A stretch of DNA of 64,000 nt from JAJPIG01 sp035531675. GTDB taxonomy: Bacteria; Desulfobacterota; Binatia; Binatales; Binataceae. The stretch lies in NCBI GenBank assembly GCA_035531675.1, contig DATKSL010000007.1, positions 62,001-126,000 on the forward strand, written 5' to 3'. The number at the start of each line of letters is the position of its first letter. Within the stretch, counting starts at the first letter, position 1. The position numbers and the translations under genes are program-made. Shown here piece by piece: positions 43,318 to 52,917 of this stretch. A model generated the notes under the pieces. That model did no database searches, was not told the DNA's origin, and saw only the letters and a program-made list of their open reading frames with translations.

Positions 43318-43940
43318 TCGCTTCGCTTAGCGGACGGCTGCGCTCGCGGGAGGCCGGACGAATCGTGGTCGAGACCGGCGGCGTCGGCTACGAAGTTTTC
43401 GTGCCGCTCAGCACCTTCTATCGCCTGCCGATCGCCGGCGCGCCGGTGGCGCTCGAAATTCGCCAGGTGGTGCGTGAGGACGCGCTGGCGCTGTACGGTT
43501 TTATCGAGCCGGCCGAGAAACTCGCCTTTGATCTGCTGATGCACGTGCAGCATGTCGGACCCAAGCTGGCGCTGGCGATTTTGTCAGTGCTGTCGCCCGA
43601 GGACCTGGTCGCCGCCATCGGCCGCGAGGACGTCGGGCGCATCGACGCGGTTCCCGGCGTCGGGCCGAAGGTCGCCGAACGTGTGGTGCGCGAACTGCGC
43701 GACAAGATAGGCGAACTGAAGAGCATCGCGCCGGCACGTCCATGGTCCGCCGACGGCGCCGCGGCGGAGAACGGCAGCGGTGATGCGCGCGCCGACGATG
43801 CGGTCTCGGCGCTGGTCAACCTGGGCTACCGTCCGGTCGAAGCGCGGCGCGCGGTCGATTCGGTGCTGAAGTCGAGCCACGACGCCAACCTCGAGGCGGT
43901 CATTCGCGAATCGCTCTCGGTGCTGTTGGGTGACAAGTAG
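43314..43940 (+). CDS. ruvA: Holliday junction branch migration protein RuvA
   Basis: Forms the tetramer that grips the junction and loads RuvB. The 208-residue protein has the OB-fold opening MIASLSGRLRSREAGRIVVE, helix-hairpin-helix motifs (LMHVQHVGPKLALAILS and VPGVGPKVAERVVRELRDKI) and the mobile C-terminal domain III (DAVSALVNLGYRPVEARRAV) that contacts RuvB. One base separates it from ruvB. Confidence 0.97.
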   Translation: MIASLSGRLRSREAGRIVVETGGVGYEVFVPLSTFYRLPIAGAPVALEIRQVVREDALALYGFIEPAEKLAFDLLMHVQHVGPKLALAILSVLSPEDLVAAIGREDVGRIDAVPGVGPKVAERVVRELRDKIGELKSIAPARPWSADGAAAENGSGDARADDAVSALVNLGYRPVEARRAVDSVLKSSHDANLEAVIRESLSVLLGDK

Positions 43941-43941
43941 G

Positions 43942-44982
43942 ATGGCCAAGCGGGCCGCAGAATCCGGCGACGAAAATGGTGCGCCGGCGATGGCCGCGGT
44001 CCAGAACGCGGAGGATCGCACCCTCGACCTCTCGCTGCGCCCGCGCACGCTCGATGAATTCGTCGGCCAGCAGCGCCCGCGGCAGATCCTCGGGATGTCG
44101 ATCGAGGCGGCGCGCAAACGCGGCGAAGTGCTCGACCATGTGCTGTTTTCGGGACCACCCGGTCTGGGCAAGACCTCGCTCGCGCATATTATCGCGCGCG
44201 AGCTGGGCGTCAGTATCCGCGTGACCGCGGGCCCCGCGATTGAGCGGGCCGGAGATCTGGCCGCGATCGTGGCCAACCTGGAAGAAGGCGATGTGCTGTT
44301 TATCGACGAGATTCATCGCCTCTCCCGCGTGGTCGAAGAAATTCTCTATCCCGCGATGGAGGACTTCCGCCTCAATATCGTCGTCGGCAAGGGACCGGGG
44401 GCGCATCTGATGCCGCTGGCGGTCAAACCGTTCACGCTGGTCGGCGCGACCACGCGGGCGGGCTTGCTGAGCGCGCCGCTGCGCGACCGCTTCGGTCAGC
44501 ACTATCATCTCGATTTTTACGTCCGCGAGGAGTTGGCCAAGATCGTGGGCCGTTCAGCGCGCCTGCTGGGCGTGCGAATCGACGACCAGGGCGCCGGTGA
44601 GCTGGCGGCGCGCTCGCGCGGCACGCCGCGTATCGTCAATCGGCTGCTGCGCCGGGTGCGCGATTTCGCCGAGGTTCACGATGCCGGGGTGATCGATCGG
44701 CCGCTGGCGCTGCGGGCGCTCGAATTGCTCGATATCGACGCGTGCGGGTTCGACCGCATGGACCGCGCCATCCTGACCGCCATCATCGACATGTTCGACG
44801 GCGGACCTGTCGGCGTCGAAAGCCTGGCGGCGGCGGTAGGCGAGGAACCCGATACGATTGAAGAGGTCTACGAGCCGTACCTGTTACAGGAAGGCTTCCT
44901 TGCGCGCACCGCGCGGGGCAGGGTGGCAACCCAGCGCGCCTACTCGCATCTGGGCCGGACCCGGCGCGGGACGCTGCTCTGA
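43942..44982 (+). CDS. ruvB: Holliday junction helicase RuvB
   Basis: The hexameric AAA+ motor of branch migration. The 346-residue protein has LRPRTLDEFVGQ, Walker A GPPGLGKTSLAHII, Walker B VLFIDEIHRL, sensor 1 GATTRAGLLSAPLRDRFG, the arginine finger region and a C-terminal winged helix (EEVYEPYLLQEGFLARTARGR). An extra 25 residues rich in Ala and Glu precede the fold. Confidence 0.98.
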   Translation: MAKRAAESGDENGAPAMAAVQNAEDRTLDLSLRPRTLDEFVGQQRPRQILGMSIEAARKRGEVLDHVLFSGPPGLGKTSLAHIIARELGVSIRVTAGPAIERAGDLAAIVANLEEGDVLFIDEIHRLSRVVEEILYPAMEDFRLNIVVGKGPGAHLMPLAVKPFTLVGATTRAGLLSAPLRDRFGQHYHLDFYVREELAKIVGRSARLLGVRIDDQGAGELAARSRGTPRIVNRLLRRVRDFAEVHDAGVIDRPLALRALELLDIDACGFDRMDRAILTAIIDMFDGGPVGVESLAAAVGEEPDTIEEVYEPYLLQEGFLARTARGRVATQRAYSHLGRTRRGTLL

Positions 44983-45003
44983 GCCTCGCCATGGAGATCG
45001 CAG

Positions 45004-45708
45004 ATGTCGAAAATTCTGGTGCTGCAACATCATCCGGGCGAGACCCTCGGGAGGATCTCGGAGGCGCTGGAGTCGGCGGCGCTGGTCTGGCAATACGTGC
45101 GCGGCTACGCACAACAGCCGGTGCCCGCGAATCTCAAGGGCGCCGAGGGCTTGATCGTGATGGGCGGGCCGCAAGGGGTTTACGAACAGGATAAGTATCC
45201 TTACCTGCGCGACGAGATTGCGCTCATCCGCAGCGCCATCGCGGAGCGCAAGCCGGTGCTGGGCGTCTGCCTCGGCAGCCAACTGATCGCGGCGGCGCTC
45301 GATGCGCGCGTCGCGCCCGGCCCGGCTCGCGAGATGGGCTGGTATCCGGTGCGGCTGGCGCCGGCGGCGCGCGACGATCGTCTGCTGCGCGGCGTGCCCG
45401 AGGTCTTTACCGCCTGTCACTGGCACGGCGATATCTTCGACCTCCCCGATGGCGCGACCGCGCTGGCGTCGTCGGAGATGACCGCGTGTCAGGGCTTCCG
45501 TTACGGCGACAACGTTTACGCGCTGCTGTTCCATGTCGAGATCACGGAACCGATGCTGCGCGTTTGGGTGCGTGGATCGGCCGCCGAGCTGGCGCGCGAT
45601 GGGATCGACGGCGAGGCGATCCTCGCCGACGCCCCACGATGCTTCGCCGCGATCGAACCGATCGCCGAGACCATCTTCGGGAACTGGGCCGCGATGGTTC
45701 GGCCGTAG
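45004..45708 (+). CDS. Class I glutamine amidotransferase (GuaA-like domain)
   Basis: A 234-residue stand-alone GATase1 domain. The nucleophile Cys89 is in LGVCLGSQLIA, and His177 and Glu179 in LLFHVEIT complete the triad; VMGGPQGVYE is the oxyanion-side motif. Such proteins resemble the amidotransferase half of GMP synthase but are separate and often act on gamma-glutamyl compounds. No synthetase partner lies next to it. It begins 21 bases after ruvB with a GGAGATCGCAG ribosome site. Confidence 0.88.
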   Translation: MSKILVLQHHPGETLGRISEALESAALVWQYVRGYAQQPVPANLKGAEGLIVMGGPQGVYEQDKYPYLRDEIALIRSAIAERKPVLGVCLGSQLIAAALDARVAPGPAREMGWYPVRLAPAARDDRLLRGVPEVFTACHWHGDIFDLPDGATALASSEMTACQGFRYGDNVYALLFHVEITEPMLRVWVRGSAAELARDGIDGEAILADAPRCFAAIEPIAETIFGNWAAMVRP

Positions 45709-45865
45709 GATGGGAGTCCGGCTCGTCCCGGTCATGCTGTCAATCCAAATGTTCGCTCGATGTTCGCCGTGTCGCCGATTCGCCTATCAGCCGCAACGGG
45801 TTGTTGTAGCCAGCGGCCCAACGATGTGACTATTGAACTGAGGCTATCGATTCAGGAGGCAAGCT

Positions 45866-46981
45866 ATGTTTCCGACCAGCAAGGGCAGGGTGGCGCGCCA
45901 GGCGCATGTCGGCATTCCTGAGGGCACCTATGAAGAGGAACACGGCCGGCGCGGCTTTTTAGGCCGCAGTTCACAGCTTTACCATCTGAACCTGCCCACC
46001 GGATGGACGCGGGTCGAGGGGCCGCTGCGGCCGCGGATGTTCGCAGGGGCGCACGCCGAGCCGCCCGACCTGAGCGATCCCGGCGCCGGTCCGCTCAAGG
46101 TGCTCGAGAACGACGACACCGCGATACTCATTTCGCGCCGCCGCCGTCCGATGCCATACATGTTCCGCAACGCCGACGGCGACGAAGTCTATTTCGTCCA
46201 TCGCGGCACCGGCATCTGCGACACCGACTACGGCCCGCTCAAGTTCGAGCCCGGCGATTACCTGCATTTTCCCAAGGGCACCAGCTACCAGATTCAGCCC
46301 GAGACCGACGACAACTTCTTCCTGATCGTGCGCAGCCTGCACGAGCTGAACTGGCCTGATCGCGGTCTGATGGGCAAGCACGCCTTCATCGATTCGATGA
46401 TGATCGAGAGTCCCGAGCCGCTGGCCCATCGCGAAAACGGCCGCGAGTTCGAATTACGCGTGCTGCGACGCGGCGAGATCACCAGCTTCTTCTACCCGCA
46501 TCATCCGTTCGACGTAGTCGGATGGCAGGGCGATCTGTCGCCGATCCGCTTCAACGTCCGTGACCTGCGGCCGGTGCTCAGCGCGCGCTACCATATGCCG
46601 CCCACCGTGCACGCCACGCTGTTCTCGGACACCTGCGCGATCTGCACCTTCGCGCCGCGCCCGCTCGAGAGCGATCCCGACTGCGACAAGGTGCCGTTCT
46701 ACCATCGCAACGTCGACTGGGATGAGTTCATCTTCTACCACGCGGGCGAGTTCTTCAGCCGCGGCGGAATCGAGCCGGGCTCGATGACGCTGCATCCGCA
46801 GGGTATCGATCACGGTCCGCAGCCCAACGCGCGCACCAGCGCCCGCAACAAGACCGAGACCCATGAGGTCGCGGTGATGGTCGAGACCTGGAACCCGCTG
46901 CGGGTGTGCGCGGAGGCGGCCGCTTTCGAGCTGCCGGATTACGTGACCAGTTGGGCGCGTGAAGCGCGCGCACTGAGGTAG
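45866..46981 (+). CDS. Homogentisate 1,2-dioxygenase family protein
   Basis: A 371-residue cupin-type iron dioxygenase opening homogentisate to maleylacetoacetate in tyrosine breakdown. Iron ligands are likely His and Glu in FYHRNVDWDEFIFYHAG and His in LHPQGIDHGPQPNA. The N-terminal half has a second cupin (GDEVYFVHRGTG, FEPGDYLHFPKG). It is shorter than HmgA of pseudomonads (about 430), so a related ring-cleaving enzyme is possible. AGGAGGCAAGCT is a strong ribosome site. An LLM oxidoreductase follows and fumarylacetoacetase lies 1.8 kb downstream. Confidence 0.85.
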   Translation: MFPTSKGRVARQAHVGIPEGTYEEEHGRRGFLGRSSQLYHLNLPTGWTRVEGPLRPRMFAGAHAEPPDLSDPGAGPLKVLENDDTAILISRRRRPMPYMFRNADGDEVYFVHRGTGICDTDYGPLKFEPGDYLHFPKGTSYQIQPETDDNFFLIVRSLHELNWPDRGLMGKHAFIDSMMIESPEPLAHRENGREFELRVLRRGEITSFFYPHHPFDVVGWQGDLSPIRFNVRDLRPVLSARYHMPPTVHATLFSDTCAICTFAPRPLESDPDCDKVPFYHRNVDWDEFIFYHAGEFFSRGGIEPGSMTLHPQGIDHGPQPNARTSARNKTETHEVAVMVETWNPLRVCAEAAAFELPDYVTSWAREARALR

Positions 46982-46987
46982 GGCCGG

Positions 46988-47986
46988 ATGCGGATCGGAA
47001 TCTTCTCGGTCGTCGACCACTATCCCAAAGAGCTCGGGCGCAGCGTCGAACAGTACTACGCCGAGCTGCTCGAGAGCGCCACGCTGGCCGAGGAGCTCGG
47101 CTTCGACTCTTTCTGGGTCGCCGAGCATCACTTCCACGAATACGGCGCGATTCCGTCGCCCGCGGTCTGGATGGGAGCGGCGGCTGCGCGCACGCGCAAG
47201 ATTCGCCTGGGCGTCGGCGTCAGCGTGCTGCCGTTCCATAATCCGATTACGGTGGCCGAGGAATACGCGATGGTCGACGTGCTGTCGGGCGGGCGGCTCG
47301 AGTTCGGCGCCGGCTCCGGCTACCTGAAGCACGAGTTTGCCGGCTACGGCGTGGCCGTCGAGGAGAAGCACGCGCGCTTCGACGAGGCGCTCGAAGTGAT
47401 CGAGCGAGCCTGGTCGGGTGAGCGCTTTTCGTACCGCGGGCGCTTCAACCGGATCGACGACGTGCAACTGCAGATTCAACCGCTCCAGAAGCCGCATCCG
47501 CCGATCCTGGTGGCGACGCTCCGCCATGAAGCGGCGCGCGAGGTCGGCGCGCGTGGTTATCCGTTGCTGACCATCCCGTACGCGCAATCGCCCGGTCTCG
47601 ATCAGCTCACGCAGATGACGGCCGAGTTCCGCGAGGCCTGGCAAGCGGCGGGTCACGGCGATCCGTCGCAGCCGGTGGTCGGATGCGCGGTGCATACTTA
47701 TGTCGCCGGCAGCGCGGCCGAGATCGAGACGCACGCCAAGCCGGCCGTCGATCGCTACGTGCGGACGCGTCTGTACGCGACCTCGCGGCCGTACGATGTC
47801 CTGCAGGAGAAGAAGCTGATCGCCTGCGGCAGCGCCGAAACGGTTACCAAAGTGCTGCGCGATTATGAGCGGGCGGGCTTCAACCTGTTTTTGAACATCA
47901 TGGATTTCGGCGGGATGGATCATAACGCGGTGATGAAATCGATCGAGCGCTGCGGCCGCGACGTCCTGCCGGCGCTACAGCGGTGA
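46988..47986 (+). CDS. LLM-class flavin-dependent oxidoreductase
   Basis: A 332-residue luciferase-like TIM barrel. Opening MRIGIFSVVDHYP, FDSFWVAEHHFHEYG, RIRLGVGV-like KIRLGVGVSVLPFHNPITVAEEYAMVDVLSGGRLEFG are diagnostic of the LuxA/LLM family. It starts 6 bases after the dioxygenase gene, so it is surely co-transcribed and may act in the same aromatic pathway. It differs clearly from the RutA-like enzyme at 8.3 kb. The substrate is unknown; a flavin reductase is not adjacent. Confidence 0.88.
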   Translation: MRIGIFSVVDHYPKELGRSVEQYYAELLESATLAEELGFDSFWVAEHHFHEYGAIPSPAVWMGAAAARTRKIRLGVGVSVLPFHNPITVAEEYAMVDVLSGGRLEFGAGSGYLKHEFAGYGVAVEEKHARFDEALEVIERAWSGERFSYRGRFNRIDDVQLQIQPLQKPHPPILVATLRHEAAREVGARGYPLLTIPYAQSPGLDQLTQMTAEFREAWQAAGHGDPSQPVVGCAVHTYVAGSAAEIETHAKPAVDRYVRTRLYATSRPYDVLQEKKLIACGSAETVTKVLRDYERAGFNLFLNIMDFGGMDHNAVMKSIERCGRDVLPALQR

Positions 47987-48071
47987 GGGTCGGGCGCTCG
48001 GAGGCTCGAACCGCCAGGGTCGCGCAGGCCCGAGATTGCACGCCAGGACGGATCGCTCAGTGAATTGCGGA

Positions 48072-48100
48072 TTGTGGGTTGTGGGGATTGCGCCTAGATT
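48072..48100 (+). promoter_or_regulatory. Promoter candidate for the arginine decarboxylase gene
   Basis: TTGTGG at 48072-48077, 17 bases, then TAGATT at 48095-48100. Each hexamer matches the consensus at about four positions. The expected start lies at about 48107, on or beside the second ATG of the gene, so the mRNA could be leaderless. Confidence 0.3.
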
Positions 48101-48679
48101 ATGGCGATGGGCCCCACAGGAAAAGCTATCTTTCTCACCAAGGGCGTCGGCAGGCATCGCGAGAAACTGACCTCGTTCGAGCTGGCGTTGCGCGATGCCC
48201 GGATCGCTGAGTTCAACCTGGTGCGGGTCAGCTCGATCTTTCCGCCGGGTTGTAGAGTGGTCTCGATCGTGGACGGTCTCAAAACGCTGACTCCGGGCCA
48301 AATCGTTTATGCCGTGATGTACGACAACGCTACCAACGAACCTCATCGCCTGGTGGCAACATCGGTGGGTCTGGCGATTCCCGCCGAGAAAGACCAGTAC
48401 GGTTATCTTTCCGAGCATAAGAGCTTCGGAGAGACGGACGAAAAGGCCGGCGACTACGCGGAAGACCTGGCCGCGACGATGTTGGCGACCGCGCTCGGCG
48501 TGGACTTCGATCCCAACGTCAGTTACGACGAACGCCGGGACGTCTGGAAGCTGTCGGACAAGATCGTTCAAACTCGCAATATCACGCAATCGGCGATCGG
48601 CGACCGCGATGGACTATGGACCTCGGTAGTGACCGCCGCGGTATTCGTCGATCTGCCCGACGGTAAGCAGCAGGCCTGA
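48101..48679 (+). CDS. pdaD: Pyruvoyl-dependent arginine decarboxylase
   Basis: Converts arginine to agmatine for polyamine synthesis. The 192-residue proenzyme has the self-cleavage site in NLVRVSSIFPPG, where cleavage between Ser44 and Ser45 makes the pyruvoyl group on the larger chain. TPGQIVYAVMYDNATNEP and YGYLSEHKSFGETDEKAGDYAED are family marks; the latter holds the active-site glutamate region. Two in-frame ATGs (48101, 48107) may serve as start. It stands alone between the aromatic-pathway genes. The MTA phosphorylase at 57.8 kb may salvage the by-product of polyamine synthesis. Confidence 0.92.
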   Translation: MAMGPTGKAIFLTKGVGRHREKLTSFELALRDARIAEFNLVRVSSIFPPGCRVVSIVDGLKTLTPGQIVYAVMYDNATNEPHRLVATSVGLAIPAEKDQYGYLSEHKSFGETDEKAGDYAEDLAATMLATALGVDFDPNVSYDERRDVWKLSDKIVQTRNITQSAIGDRDGLWTSVVTAAVFVDLPDGKQQA

Positions 48680-48794
48680 GCCTTGCCGCGCCGACCAAGG
48701 CCGGGGGAGTCCCGCACCCGAGGACTGTATCCTTTGCGCAGCCGCTGATTCTCTGCCTTTTCCCAACCTCGACGAGGCGCGCTAGGATGGGCGC

Positions 48795-50081
48795 ATGAAC
48801 GATCCGACCACTGATTCGGCGCTGATTTCGTGGGTCGAGGTCGCGCCTGATTCCGACTTCCCGATCCAGAATCTGCCCTACGGCGTGTTCCGGGCCGGCG
48901 CGGGGGCGGGGCCGCGAATCGGGGTTGCGATCGGCGACTGGGTGATCGACCTCGCGGCGATCCACGAGGCCGGGCTCTTCAGCGCCACCGCGATCGCCGG
49001 CGAGAATCTGTTCGCTTCCGAGTTCCTGAACGACTTCATGGCGCGCGGCGGCGAAGTATGGGGCGAGGTGCGCCGGCGAATCAGCGAGCTGTTGCGCGCC
49101 GATAATCCCGAGCTGCGCGACGCTCAGCGGCTTCGGGAGCGGGCGCTGGTAAGGCGCGAGCGGGTGGCGATGCAGATGCCCGTCGCGGTCGGCGACTTTA
49201 TCGATTTCTATTCCTCGCGCGAGCACGCGACCAACGCCGGCTCGCTGTTCCGCGATCCCAAAAACGCGTTGCCGCCCAACTGGCTCCATCTGCCGATCGC
49301 TTACCATGGCCGGGCCGGCTCGCTGAGGGTCTCGCCGCGCGAGGTGCGCCGCCCGCGCGGCCAGGTAAAGCCGAGTCCCGAGGCGGCGCCGATTTTCGCA
49401 CCGTCGAGCCGGCTCGATTTCGAGCTCGAGGTGGGCTTTTTCGTCGGCGTCGGCAACGGCGACGGTTATCCAATTCCAACCGAGGTGGCGCATAAGCATA
49501 TTTTCGGCGCCGTGCTGCTCAACGATTGGAGCGCGCGCGATATTCAGCAATGGGAGTATCAGCCGCTCGGACCGTTTCTCGGCAAGTCGTTCGCAACTTC
49601 GATTTCGCCGTGGGTGGTGCCGCTCGCCGCGCTTGTGCCGTTTCGCGTCGCCGGGCCGGCGCAGGATCCGCCGGTGCTGCCCTATTTGCGCTACACGGGG
49701 GAGTGGAACTTCGACATCAATCTCGAAGTATCGTTAAAGAGCGCCGCGATGGAGAGCGCGGTGCAGATTACGGCGACGAATTTCCGCCGTCTCTACTGGA
49801 ACGTGCTCCAGCATCTCGCCCATGCGACGGTCAACGGCGCGCGGATGCGCCCCGGCGACCTGTTCGCGTCAGGCACGGTCTCGGGTACCACGCCCGGATC
49901 GCTCGGCAGCATGCTCGAGATATCGCGCAACGGCAAGGAGCCGATCACGCTGCCCGGCGGCGAGCGGCGCGGCTTCCTGGAGGATGGCGACACGGTGACG
50001 ATGCGCGGCTGGTGCCAGGGAAGCGGCTACCGTATCGGCTTCGGCGAGTGCACGGGCAGGATTGAACCCTGCACCCGATAA
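48795..50081 (+). CDS. fahA: Fumarylacetoacetase
   Basis: The last step of tyrosine breakdown, splitting fumarylacetoacetate into fumarate and acetoacetate. The 428-residue protein has the N-terminal SH3-like domain (LPYGVFRAG) and the catalytic domain with FIDFYSSREHATNAGSLFR (metal Asp and catalytic His), LDFELEVGFFVG, LLNDWSARDIQQWEYQPLGPF and the ISPWVV segment, all diagnostic. No hpd or maleylacetoacetate isomerase gene is in the window. A palindromic repeat begins 6 bases after the stop. Confidence 0.96.
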   Translation: MNDPTTDSALISWVEVAPDSDFPIQNLPYGVFRAGAGAGPRIGVAIGDWVIDLAAIHEAGLFSATAIAGENLFASEFLNDFMARGGEVWGEVRRRISELLRADNPELRDAQRLRERALVRRERVAMQMPVAVGDFIDFYSSREHATNAGSLFRDPKNALPPNWLHLPIAYHGRAGSLRVSPREVRRPRGQVKPSPEAAPIFAPSSRLDFELEVGFFVGVGNGDGYPIPTEVAHKHIFGAVLLNDWSARDIQQWEYQPLGPFLGKSFATSISPWVVPLAALVPFRVAGPAQDPPVLPYLRYTGEWNFDINLEVSLKSAAMESAVQITATNFRRLYWNVLQHLAHATVNGARMRPGDLFASGTVSGTTPGSLGSMLEISRNGKEPITLPGGERRGFLEDGDTVTMRGWCQGSGYRIGFGECTGRIEPCTR

Positions 50082-50086
50082 ACGTT

Positions 50087-50172
50087 TGTCATCCCGAGCG
50101 GAGCGCAGCGAAGTCGAGGGATCAACGCGAAGCGATGGATGTTTTGACCGGCAGCCTGCGCTCAGAATGACA
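50087..50172. repeat. 86-bp palindromic intergenic element (REP/MITE-like)
   Basis: Starts TGTCATCCCGAGCGGAGC and ends CTCAGAATGACA. The ends TGTCATCCCGAG and CTCAGAATGACA are inverted copies with two differences that can form G-U pairs in RNA. Elements of this form (TGTCATxCCGAGxGxAGCGAAG near one end, AATGACA at the other) are scattered in many bacterial genomes. It lies between convergent genes, a usual site for such repeats. Only one copy is in the window. Confidence 0.8.
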
Positions 50173-50221
50173 AGCCGGCGTGGTCGTTCTTGTAGGAAGG
50201 TTGGGTGGTGGAAACCGGCGT

Positions 50222-51430
50222 CTATGAATCCTTCGGTAATCCCAGAACTCGTTCGCCGATGATGTTGTGCTGAATCTCGCTGGAGCCGGCGGCGATCGTC
50301 AGGGCGCGCGCGCCGATGATCTTCTGACTCCAGCGGCCGCCGTCGATTGCTGCGGCGGAGCCGGGCGCGAGCGCGTTGTACGGGCCCAGCATCTCGTCAG
50401 CGAACATCGCCAGGCGCAAGTTGATCTCGGTTGCCAGCAGCTTGCCGAATGAACTTTCGGGACCGGGCGCTTTTTTGCCGAGCGAGTTCAAGGCGCGATA
50501 GCGGGCCAGCCGCAGCGCCCGCGCCTCGATCCAGAATTGCGCGAGCTTCTGGCGGACGTAAGGATGGCGATGCGCCGGTTGCCCGGCGAACTCGACGCGC
50601 CGCGCGAGCTCGATCAACAAATTGAGGTCGCGCTCGACCGGATGGCGCGCGCCGCCCGAGATACGCTCGTACATCAGCGTGGCGATCGAAACCCGCCAGC
50701 CCTCGTTCAGCTCGCCGACCAGGTTCTCCCGCGGCACCCGCACGTTGTCATAGAAGACTTCGTTGAAGCCGCTCTCGCCGGTTATCTGGACCAGCGGGCG
50801 GATAGTGATGCCGGGCGAACGCATGTCGACCAGCAGGTAAGAGATGCCGTGATGCTTGGGGGCGGTGGGATCGGTGCGCACCAGCAGGCATTGGAAGTGC
50901 GAGCGATGCGCGACGCTGGTCCATACCTTCTGTCCGTTGACCACGAAATGGTCGCCGTCGATTACCGCGCTGGTTTTGAGCGAGGCCAGGTCGGAGCCGG
51001 CGTTGGGTTCCGAGTAGCCCTGGCACCAAATCTCCTCGCCGGTCAGCATCGCGGGCAGATAGCGGCGGCGCTGTTCGTCGGTGCCCATCAGGATGATGGT
51101 CGGGCCGATGCGATCGACGGCGACCTGGTTGGCGCCGTACATCGGCAGACCCAGTCGCAGGACCTCGTCCTGGTAAATCGCGAGCGTCACCGGGTCGGCG
51201 CCGGCGCCGCCGTATTCCTTGGGCCAGTGCAGCGCGAGATAGCCGGCCTGATTGAGCCGCCGATGATACTCCATCAGGCTCTCCCAGGCGGCGTCGTCGG
51301 TGACGTCGAGAAAACTGACGCTGTTGCTGGCCAGTCCCTCGCGGCCGAAGAGCTCGGCCTGCTGGCGTTCGAGGAAGGCGCGCAACTCGGCGCGAAACGT
51401 CTCCTGGGCGGTGGTCAGGCTGAAGTCCAT
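50222..51430 (-). CDS. Acyl-CoA dehydrogenase
   Basis: A 402-residue FAD enzyme oxidising acyl-CoA to enoyl-CoA. The sequence follows the family plan: N-terminal helices (MDFSLTTAQETFRAELRAFL), the FAD segment CQGYSEPNAGSDLASLKT, VNGQKVWTSVAHRSHF, then the C-terminal helical domain with SFGKLLATEIN and AAGSSEIQHNIIGERVLGLP. The GSSEIQxNIIxERxLGLP ending is typical of FadE-type enzymes of actinobacterial and steroid/aromatic pathways. ATG at 51430 fits the family start. It is divergent from icd. The substrate is not predictable. Confidence 0.92.
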   Translation of the reverse strand: MDFSLTTAQETFRAELRAFLERQQAELFGREGLASNSVSFLDVTDDAAWESLMEYHRRLNQAGYLALHWPKEYGGAGADPVTLAIYQDEVLRLGLPMYGANQVAVDRIGPTIILMGTDEQRRRYLPAMLTGEEIWCQGYSEPNAGSDLASLKTSAVIDGDHFVVNGQKVWTSVAHRSHFQCLLVRTDPTAPKHHGISYLLVDMRSPGITIRPLVQITGESGFNEVFYDNVRVPRENLVGELNEGWRVSIATLMYERISGGARHPVERDLNLLIELARRVEFAGQPAHRHPYVRQKLAQFWIEARALRLARYRALNSLGKKAPGPESSFGKLLATEINLRLAMFADEMLGPYNALAPGSAAAIDGGRWSQKIIGARALTIAAGSSEIQHNIIGERVLGLPKDS

Positions 51431-51593
51431 GGCGATGATTTGTTTTAGGGAGTATGGCGGCACTTTTCAACGACTGCGAAGTCCTTGATCGTGAGGCGGC
51501 TTTCGGATGTTAATAGTGCGCGTGATTGTTCGTGCGCGGCCGGCGGTCCCGGCTCCGGGCCGAATCAACTAAATCAGGGCGAGTCCAACGGAG

Positions 51594-52841
<1,248 letters not shown>

Positions 52842-52850
52842 CTGATCTGC

Positions 52851-52898
52851 GACCTCTCCCTAACCCTCTCAAGGGGAAGGAACCTCACAAGAAGAGGG
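52851..52898. repeat. Degenerate palindromic repeat between icd and mdh
   Basis: CCTCTCCCTAACCCTCTC followed by GGGGAAGG and later AGAGGG. This resembles the CCTCTCCCTAACCCTCTCCC...GGGAGAGGG elements often seen between bacterial genes. The arms CCCTCT (52864-52869) and AGAGGG (52893-52898) can pair. It is inside an operon, so it may influence mRNA processing. Confidence 0.4.
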
Positions 52899-52917
52899 CG
52901 CGAAACTGGAACCAAAG

